Shown: in pieces, positions 1 through 4,704 of the stretch
Layout: each line of letters starts with the position of its first letter
Position numbering within the stretch: the stretch's first letter is position 1
Assembly (NCBI GenBank): GCA_023412175.1
Contig: JAEYOB010000200.1
Location: 1 to 5,545 of the forward strand
DNA from: Pseudomonadota bacterium
Lineage (GTDB): Bacteria > Pseudomonadota > Alphaproteobacteria > Azospirillales > Azospirillaceae
Reading direction: 5' to 3'
Length of the DNA: 5,545 nucleotides
Notes under the pieces: generated by a model
What the model saw: the letters and a program-made list of their open reading frames with translations, nothing else
Told to the model about the DNA's origin: nothing
Databases searched by the model: none
Program-made: the position numbers and the translations under genes

Positions 1-21
1 TCTGATGTGTATAAGAGACTG
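1..21. other. Residual Nextera (Tn5 mosaic-end) sequencing adapter at contig end
   Basis: Positions 4-19 read GATGTGTATAAGAGAC, identical over 16 bases to the core of the Nextera transposase adapter. Including flanks, 19 of 21 bases match, with mismatches only at positions 3 and 20 (T in place of A). On the minus strand this adds the non-native tail QSLIHIR to the last gene. The bases are therefore very likely untrimmed library adapter, not genome, and the real genomic sequence starts near position 20-22. The two symmetric mismatches are unexplained and could be consensus error. Confidence 0.88.
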
Positions 22-1665
22 CTCTTCCGCCACCATGTCGATGACGCCGGCGGGGCACTCCGCGGCGCAGACGCCGCAGCCCTTGCAGAAGTCGTAGTTG
101 AACTGGAACCGCTTGCCGGGGCCGAGCTTGATCACCGCGTTGTCGGGGCAAACCCCGAAGCAGTTGTCGCACTCGAAGCAGTTGCCGCAGGACAGGCAGC
201 GCCGTGCTTCGAACAGGGCGTTGGTCTCGTCCAGGCCACCCGTCACCTCGTCGAAGGTGGTCTGGCGGCGCAGCAGATCCAGCGTCGGCTGTACCGTCTG
301 CGGGGCATCCGTGTAGTACCACGTGTTCAGGCGATCGTAGTCGGCGGTCGGGCGCTTGGCCGCCGGTTCGTACGCCGCGCCGCGCAGGTAGGCGTCGATG
401 TGGCGGGCCGCCTTCTTGCCATGCCCCACCGCCACGGTGATCGTGCGCTCCGACGGCACCATGTCGCCGCCGCAGAACAGCCCCGGATAGCCGGTCTGCA
501 GGTCCGGGCCGACCTTGATGGTGCGGTCCTTGTTGACCTCGACGCCGGGCACCTGCTCGATCACCGTGGTGTCCACGTCCTGGCCGAGCGCCAGCACCAG
601 CGTGTCGCCCTCCAGCGTCTCGTACTCGCCGGTCGGCTGCGGCCACCCGTTCTCGTCCAGCGCCATTTTCTCGACGACCATCCCGCCCTCGTCCATGCGC
701 TTGATGGTGCGCAGCCAGTGCAGGACGACGCCCTCCTCCAGCGCCTCCTCGACCTCGAAGTCGTGCGCCGGCATCTGCTCGCGGGTGCGGCGGTAGACGA
801 TGACGGCCTCCTCGGCGCCCAGGCGCTTGGCGGTGCGGGCCACGTCCACGGCGGTGTTGCCGCCGCCGTAGACCACCACGCGGCGGCCCAGCTTCGGCGG
901 CTCGGCGCCCGTCTCCATGCCGCGCAGAACCGACACGGCGTCGAGGATCTGGCCGGCGCCGCCGGCCGGGATGTCCACGCGCTTGGCCAGATGCGCGCCC
1001 ACGGCGGCGAAGCAGGCGTCGAAGCCCTCGGCCTGCATGGCGGCGGGGATGTCCTCGATCTTGGTGTTGAGCCGCAGCTCGACGCCCATGTCGAGGATGC
1101 GCTGCACCTCGGCGTCGAGCACGTCGCGCGGCACGCGGTAGCTGGGGATGCCGAAGCGCATCATGCCGCCGGCCTTCGGTCCGGCCTCCGCGATCACGAC
1201 CTCATGCCCGAGGCGGGCGAGGTGGTAGGCGGCCGACAAGCCGGACGGGCCGGCGCCGATCACCAGCACCTTCTTGCCCGACGCCGGGCCGGGCTCGACC
1301 TTCCAGCCCTCGCGGATGGCGAGGTCGCCGAGGAAGCGCTCCACGGCGTGGATGCTCACCGGCTTGTCGAGCTGGCTGCGGTTGCAGGCGCTTTCGCACG
1401 TGTGATAGCAGGCGCGGCCCATGATGGCGGGCAGCGGATTGTCCTGCACCAGCTGCTGCCACGCGGCCTTGTAGTCGCCGCTCTCGGCGTGGAACAACCA
1501 AGCCTGGATGTTCTCGCCGGCCGGGCACTGCTTGTTGCAGGGCGGCAGATGGTCGTTGTAGACGGGCTTCACCGTCCGCCAGGACCCGGTGAGGTTGGCG
1601 AGCGACGTGCCGACGTCGAGCGTGATGGCGAAGGGGCGATTGGCCGCGGTGGTTTTGGGGGGCAT
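1..1665 (-). CDS. GltD-like FAD/NAD(P) oxidoreductase fused to a C-terminal 2x[4Fe-4S] ferredoxin domain; electron-transfer subunit of 2-oxoacid oxidoreductase (3' end cut)
   Basis: The frame is open from ATG at 1665 to the left edge. About 548 codons are genomic; the last few come from adapter sequence, so probably only the final residues and stop are missing. Order of parts: N-terminal GltD-type Fe-S region with C43-x3-C47-P and C86-x3-C90-x3-C94; FAD-binding GAGPSG at 137-142; NAD(P)-binding GGGNTA at 267-272; flavoprotein GGDM at 399-402; then C490 and C493 leading into two textbook CX2CX2CX3CP cluster motifs (C496/499/502/506 and C527/530/533/537). This is the small-subunit glutamate synthase / NfnB fold plus a bacterial ferredoxin domain. 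Next to alpha, beta and gamma subunits of a 2-oxoacid oxidoreductase it most likely moves electrons from the beta-subunit cluster to NAD(P), standing in for the missing delta subunit. The start is fixed by GAGGAGG 7 nt upstream and by the TAATG overlap with the beta gene. NAD versus NADP preference cannot be read from the sequence. It is not glutamate synthase: no large subunit is nearby. Confidence 0.88.
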   Translation of the reverse strand, partial: MPPKTTAANRPFAITLDVGTSLANLTGSWRTVKPVYNDHLPPCNKQCPAGENIQAWLFHAESGDYKAAWQQLVQDNPLPAIMGRACYHTCESACNRSQLDKPVSIHAVERFLGDLAIREGWKVEPGPASGKKVLVIGAGPSGLSAAYHLARLGHEVVIAEAGPKAGGMMRFGIPSYRVPRDVLDAEVQRILDMGVELRLNTKIEDIPAAMQAEGFDACFAAVGAHLAKRVDIPAGGAGQILDAVSVLRGMETGAEPPKLGRRVVVYGGGNTAVDVARTAKRLGAEEAVIVYRRTREQMPAHDFEVEEALEEGVVLHWLRTIKRMDEGGMVVEKMALDENGWPQPTGEYETLEGDTLVLALGQDVDTTVIEQVPGVEVNKDRTIKVGPDLQTGYPGLFCGGDMVPSERTITVAVGHGKKAARHIDAYLRGAAYEPAAKRPTADYDRLNTWYYTDAPQTVQPTLDLLRRQTTFDEVTGGLDETNALFEARRCLSCGNCFECDNCFGVCPDNAVIKLGPGKRFQFNYDFCKGCGVCAAECPAGVIDMVAEEQSLIHIR

Positions 1666-2672
1666 TACACGGCCTCCTCGTCACGGATCAGGTTGAAGCG
1701 GCGGCAGTTCTCGTCGGCCATCGCCTGGATGCGGGCCAGCGACGCCGCGGCGTGCGGGTTGTCGGCCTTGAACAGGTGGGCGAAGCGGCGCTGCGGCTTC
1801 AGGTACTCGATCACCGGCACCTTGCGGCGGATCGCCTTGGAACCGGTCACCACACCGTGCTCCGCCTCGAACAGCGGGAACAGGCCGCTCTCGGCGGCGA
1901 GGCGGGCCAGCTTGATGGTGTCGTGGCTGAGCGTGCCCCAGCCGAGCGGGCAGGGCACCATGATGTGGATGTAGCGCGCCCCGCGGATCGACATGGCCTT
2001 GGTCACCTTGCGCTCCAGGTCGTGGAGGTCGGAGACGGTGGCGGTCGCGACGTAGGGGATGTTGTGCGCCATGGCGATCAACGGCACGTTCTTGCCGGTG
2101 CCGAAGACGTTGCCGGGCGCCTCGCCCACCGCGGGCGTGGTGGCGGTGCGGGCCGCCGGCGGGGTCGCCGAAGAGCGCTGCACGCCGGTGTTCATGTAGG
2201 CTTCGTTGTCGTAGCAGATGTAGAGCACGTCGTCGTTGCGCTCGAACATGCCGCTGAGGCAGCCGAAGCCGATGTCGGTGGTGCCGCCGTCGCCGCCCTG
2301 GGCGATGACGCGGGTGTCCGCCTTGCCCTTCACCCGCATGGCCGCCGCCACGCCGGTCGCCACCGCCGCGGCGTTGCCGAACAGCGAGTGGATCCACGGA
2401 ACCTGCCAGGAGGTCTCGGGGTAGGGGGTGGTGAACACCTCCAGGCAGCCGGTGGCGTTGACGCAGATGATCTTGCCGTCGGTGGCCTTCATCGCCGTGT
2501 CGATGGCGTAGCGTGCACCAAGGGCCTCGCCGCAGCCCTGGCAGGCGCGGTGGCCGCAGGTGATGGCGTTGGAGCGGTCCTCGGAGGACTGCACCGTGCG
2601 CGTCTCGGGATCCAGCAGGCGGTTGCCGACGGTCAGCGTGCCGGTCTGGTAGAACTTGACGGTCTGGGACAT
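1665..2672 (-). CDS. 2-oxoacid:ferredoxin oxidoreductase, beta subunit (pyruvate class, TPP and [4Fe-4S] binding)
   Basis: A 335-residue cytoplasmic subunit that binds the thiamine diphosphate of a 2-oxoacid oxidoreductase and takes the first electron onto its own [4Fe-4S] cluster. Visible landmarks: C44-x2-C47 in an ACQGCGEAL context, C76 in NATGC and C241 in VPCPLGW, which together fit the four cluster ligands of the PFOR beta domain. The TPP/Mg motif is GDGG at 127-130 with DN at 155-156, followed by YMNTGVQRSSATP at 159-171, a signature of the pyruvate-type enzymes. The N-terminus carries about 35 residues before the Cys motif. The start at 2672 is preferred over the in-frame GTG at 2690 because GGAGG lies 8 nt before it and 2690 would overlap the alpha stop. 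The gene follows alpha after 14 nt and overlaps the next gene by 1 nt. Pyruvate is the likeliest substrate; 2-oxoisovalerate, 2-oxoglutarate or phenylglyoxylate (Pad-type enzymes) remain possible. Confidence 0.92.
   Translation of the reverse strand: MSQTVKFYQTGTLTVGNRLLDPETRTVQSSEDRSNAITCGHRACQGCGEALGARYAIDTAMKATDGKIICVNATGCLEVFTTPYPETSWQVPWIHSLFGNAAAVATGVAAAMRVKGKADTRVIAQGGDGGTTDIGFGCLSGMFERNDDVLYICYDNEAYMNTGVQRSSATPPAARTATTPAVGEAPGNVFGTGKNVPLIAMAHNIPYVATATVSDLHDLERKVTKAMSIRGARYIHIMVPCPLGWGTLSHDTIKLARLAAESGLFPLFEAEHGVVTGSKAIRRKVPVIEYLKPQRRFAHLFKADNPHAAASLARIQAMADENCRRFNLIRDEEAV
1673..1679 (-). promoter_or_regulatory. Ribosome binding site inside the end of the beta gene, with TAATG stop/start overlap
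   Basis: On the minus strand GAGGAGG lies within the last codons of the beta gene, 7 nt before the ATG at 1665. The beta stop TAA (1667-1665) shares one base with this ATG (1665-1663). The arrangement predicts translational coupling of beta and the flavoprotein, and it fixes this start. Confidence 0.8.
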
Positions 2673-2680
2673 GCCTTCGT

Positions 2681-2685
2681 CCTCC
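2681..2685 (-). promoter_or_regulatory. Ribosome binding site deciding the beta subunit start
   Basis: GGAGG on the minus strand lies 8 nt upstream of ATG 2672 and just after the alpha stop codon (2689-2687). It supports the ATG over the upstream GTG at 2690, which has no comparable site at proper distance. Confidence 0.75.
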
Positions 2686-2686
2686 C

Positions 2687-3940
2687 TCACAGCACGTTCT
2701 GCGCGTCCGCGCCCATGTGGCGCAGGATGTTTTCGGCGATCGGGCCGGAGCGGCGCGTCTCGCCCATGCGGGCGATCTCGGCGTCCACCACCTCGCGCTT
2801 GAGGTCGAGGAAGTGCAAGTCGAAGTGCGGCTCGCTCTCGACGTTGGCGAGGAAGCCCTTCAGCGAGGCCCGCGTGATCGGGCGGCCGCCGAGGCCGGCG
2901 ATCAGCGTGTAGACGCGGCTGTGGTGGCCGCGCAGCGCCATGCGGACGTGGGAGGCCAGCACGCCGCCCATGCCGACGGCGAGGTTCTTCTCCAGCACCA
3001 CCACGCGCTTGGCGCCCAGCAGCGCGTCGCGCACCTGCTCCAGCGGGAAGGGGCGGAAGGCGCCGATGTAGAGCGCGCCGACCTTGTGGCCGTCCTCGCG
3101 CATCTCGTCGATGCTGTCCTTGATGGTGCCCATCACCGAACCCATGGCGACGACGATGGTCTCGGCGTCCTCCGTGCGGTAGGTGCGCACCAAGCCACCC
3201 GAGTCACGGCCGAAGATCGCCTTGAACTCGGCGGCGATCTGGGGGATGCGGTCGAGCGCCTCCATCTGCTTGTGATGGGCGAGGTAGCGCACCTCGGTGA
3301 AGGCCTCCGGGCCGACCATGGCGCCCATGGAGACGGGATCGGCGGTGTCCAGCACCTGCTGAGGCTCGAAGGGCGGCAGGAAGGCGTCCACCTGCTCCGG
3401 CTCGGGGATGTCCACCCGCTCGACCGCGTGGGTCAGGATGAAGCCGTCCACGTTGACCATCACCGGGCAGGACAGTTCCTCGGCCAGCTTGAAGGCCTGG
3501 ATGTGCAGGTCCACCGCCTCCTGGTTGGTCTCGGCGAACAGCATGATCCAGCCGGCGTCGCGCACCGACATGGCGTCGGAATGGTCGTTCCAGATGTTGA
3601 TCGGCGCGCCGATCGCCCGGTTGCCGAGGGTCATCACGATGGGCAGGCCGAGGCCGGAGGCGTTGTACACCGCCTCCATCATGTACAGCAGGCCCTGGGA
3701 GGCGGTGGCGGTGTAGGTGCGCGCACCGGCCGCCGACGAGCCGATGGCGACGGACAGCGCCGCGAACTCGGACTCGACGTTGATGTATTCGCAGTTGGTG
3801 AGGTGACCGTCGCGCACCAGCTCCGCCAGCCCCTCAACGATGTGCGTCTGGGGGGTGATGGGGTAGGCGCAGACGACCTCGGGACGGCAGAGCGCAATGG
3901 CCTCGGCCATCGCGTGGCTGCCTTCGACCTGCTTCAGCAT
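2687..3940 (-). CDS. 2-oxoacid:ferredoxin oxidoreductase, alpha subunit (pyruvate class)
   Basis: A 417-residue subunit that supplies the pyrimidine-side TPP domain and the substrate pocket of the oxidative decarboxylase. Landmarks: YPITPQT at 26-32, the hallmark PFOR alpha motif whose Thr is thought to bind the substrate carboxylate; VESEFAA at 55-61, holding the glutamate expected to activate TPP; RTYTATASQGL at 74-84; and R108 followed by APINIWNDHSD at 112-122, strongly typical of PorA proteins. A second domain follows from about residue 250, with VAMGSVMGT (264-272), RPFP (296-299) and VVVLEKN (313-319). The length is normal for a stand-alone alpha chain. GGAGG lies 8 nt before the ATG at 3940. 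The gene begins 16 nt after the gamma stop and ends 14 nt before beta, so the three core subunits are in one transcript. Core assignment is secure. Substrate is inferred from motif similarity and is less certain. Confidence 0.93.
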   Translation of the reverse strand: MLKQVEGSHAMAEAIALCRPEVVCAYPITPQTHIVEGLAELVRDGHLTNCEYINVESEFAALSVAIGSSAAGARTYTATASQGLLYMMEAVYNASGLGLPIVMTLGNRAIGAPINIWNDHSDAMSVRDAGWIMLFAETNQEAVDLHIQAFKLAEELSCPVMVNVDGFILTHAVERVDIPEPEQVDAFLPPFEPQQVLDTADPVSMGAMVGPEAFTEVRYLAHHKQMEALDRIPQIAAEFKAIFGRDSGGLVRTYRTEDAETIVVAMGSVMGTIKDSIDEMREDGHKVGALYIGAFRPFPLEQVRDALLGAKRVVVLEKNLAVGMGGVLASHVRMALRGHHSRVYTLIAGLGGRPITRASLKGFLANVESEPHFDLHFLDLKREVVDAEIARMGETRRSGPIAENILRHMGADAQNVL

Positions 3941-3956
3941 GGGGGTTCCCTCCAGA

Positions 3957-4514
3957 TCAGACGAGGCAGTGTTCGTACGCGGCGGTGGCGGCGCGGGCGT
4001 TGGCCTCGCCGATCTTGCCGGGGAAGGTCTCGCGGATGGCGGCGAGCACCGAATCGATCTTGATCTGCCTGGTGATGGCCGCGAAACCGCCGAGCAGCGC
4101 CGCGTTGGGCAGCGGGCGGCCGACGTGCAGGCGGGCCAGGTCGCTGGCCGGCACGCAGTGCGCGTGCCCCGCGGGGAAGCGGGCGATGTAGTCGGCGATG
4201 TGCAGTTCGTCGAAGCCGCGGCCGGAGTTGATCAGCACATAGCCGGTTTCCGGCAGGCCCTGGAAAACGTCCACGGAGTGGAACAGCGTCGGGTCCTGGA
4301 CAATGAGGGCGTTCGGTTCGAGGATGGGTTCGCGCAACCGGATCTCCTTGTCGTCGATGCGGCAGAAGGAGACGACGGGGGCACCCGTGCGCTCGGAACC
4401 GAAGCTGGGGAATGCCTGGGCGTGCTTGCCTTCCTTGAAGGCAGCGACGGAGAGCATTTCGGCGGCGGTGACCACGCCTTGCCCTCCACGCCCGTGGAAG
4501 CGGACCTGGAACAT
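3957..4514 (-). CDS. 2-oxoacid:ferredoxin oxidoreductase, gamma subunit
   Basis: A 185-residue gamma (domain III) subunit of the same enzyme and the first gene of the operon. The N-terminal GRGGQGVVTAAEML at 8-21 and the FPSFGSERTGAPV block at 35-47 are the standard signatures of this family, and the length is the usual one. It has no cluster-binding Cys pattern, as expected for gamma. The frame is open up to an ATG at 4604, which would add 30 residues of unrelated sequence; I place the start at 4514 because GGAGG lies 7 nt upstream and the protein then begins directly with the conserved MFQVRFHGRGGQG. No separate delta (small ferredoxin) gene lies between this gene and alpha, where many POR operons carry it. 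Confidence 0.93.
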   Translation of the reverse strand: MFQVRFHGRGGQGVVTAAEMLSVAAFKEGKHAQAFPSFGSERTGAPVVSFCRIDDKEIRLREPILEPNALIVQDPTLFHSVDVFQGLPETGYVLINSGRGFDELHIADYIARFPAGHAHCVPASDLARLHVGRPLPNAALLGGFAAITRQIKIDSVLAAIRETFPGKIGEANARAATAAYEHCLV

Positions 4515-4521
4515 TGAGCGT

Positions 4522-4526
4522 CCTCC
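4522..4526 (-). promoter_or_regulatory. Ribosome binding site deciding the gamma subunit start
   Basis: Minus-strand GGAGG, 7 nt upstream of ATG 4514. It favours this start over the in-frame ATG at 4604. It also returns the upstream inverted repeats to the non-coding leader. Confidence 0.78.
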
Positions 4527-4561
4527 AGAAGAGCACTCTTGTTGATTGTCCGCATGTGATA

Positions 4562-4576
4562 AGTGGTCATACCACT
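4562..4576. promoter_or_regulatory. Candidate GntR/FadR-family (PdhR-like) operator
   Basis: AGTGGT-CAT-ACCACT is a perfect 6-bp dyad around a 3-nt centre. The core TGGT-N3-ACCA fits the operator form described for FadR-subfamily GntR regulators such as PdhR and LldR. It ends 48 nt upstream of the gamma start, a suitable place for a repressor of the operon. PdhR senses pyruvate, so such a site before a pyruvate-type oxidoreductase would make sense, but no regulator gene is in the window and a 15-bp dyad can arise by chance. Confidence 0.45.
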
Positions 4577-4580
4577 CGCC

Positions 4581-4602
4581 GGCATTGATGTAGCGCAATG
4601 CC
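4581..4602. repeat. Inverted repeat GGCATTG-N8-CAATGCC in the operon leader
   Basis: Two perfect 7-bp arms separated by 8 nt, only 4 nt from the neighbouring GntR-like dyad. The centre-to-centre spacing and position suggest a regulator site. The family is not recognisable. A transcript hairpin with a 7-bp stem and 8-nt loop is the alternative. Confidence 0.4.
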
Positions 4603-4623
4603 ATCAGACAAAATGGGGATATA

Positions 4624-4658
4624 CGCGCAAATTAACCTGAATTTAGTTAATTTGCGCG
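4624..4658 (-). terminator. 13-bp perfect inverted repeat: hairpin terminator of the repeat gene, or an operator
   Basis: The arms CGCGCAAATTAAC (4624-4636) and GTTAATTTGCGCG (4646-4658) pair without mismatch around a 9-nt loop, beginning 46 nt past the repeat-protein stop. Position fits a transcription terminator separating the two co-directional units. Against this, the minus-strand sequence after the stem (TATATCCCCATTTTG) is not a proper U-tract. The AT-rich inner arms next to GC-rich outer arms also fit a protein-binding palindrome acting on the operon downstream. Confidence 0.45.
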
Positions 4659-4704
4659 CTCCGGCGGCGGCGACGGGTGTCCGAGGCGTTGGTTTGCCGT
4701 GCCG

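Larger units (their letters stand above)
4515..4704 (-). promoter_or_regulatory. Intergenic control region between the repeat-protein gene and the oxidoreductase operon
   Basis: These 190 bases hold no convincing gene. The stretch around 4535-4655 is clearly more AT-rich than the coding DNA on either side. It contains three distinct inverted repeats (4562-4576, 4581-4602, 4624-4658) and must carry the operon promoter if the operon is transcribed on its own. I found no strong sigma-70 or sigma-54 promoter. The best faint candidate is GCTACA, a 17-nt gap, then TATGAC on the minus strand, with TATGAC lying inside the 4562-4576 dyad; treat it as a guess. Confidence 0.55.

Noticed and set aside
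21..29. GCTCTTCCG match to the end of the Illumina TruSeq adapter
   Set aside because: Only nine bases match, and on the minus strand they read as plausible native codons (AEE) continuing the ferredoxin domain. The Nextera match just before it explains the artefact better.
7..1974. 655-codon open frame on the plus strand
   Set aside because: Antisense shadow of the flavoprotein and the end of the beta gene, in high-GC DNA where antisense frames stay open. It begins in adapter sequence and its translation is Ala/Gly/Arg/His-rich with no domain. The minus strand encodes clear conserved motifs throughout.
1752..4063. Long plus-strand open frames 1752-2912 and 2717-4063
   Set aside because: Both are antisense to the beta and alpha genes, which carry full PFOR motifs. 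The plus-strand translations are low-complexity and have no recognisable features.
4542..4598. FNR/FixK-like boxes (TTGAT-N4-CGCAT at 4542-4555 and TTGAT-N4-CGCAA at 4585-4598)
   Set aside because: Only the left half-site is good; the right half departs from ATCAA in both. The second also overlaps a better symmetric repeat. This is too weak to call oxygen control.
4515..4604. Upstream start for the gamma subunit at ATG 4604
   Set aside because: The added 30 residues match nothing in the family. They would run through the operator-like dyads, and the good GGAGG site serves ATG 4514.
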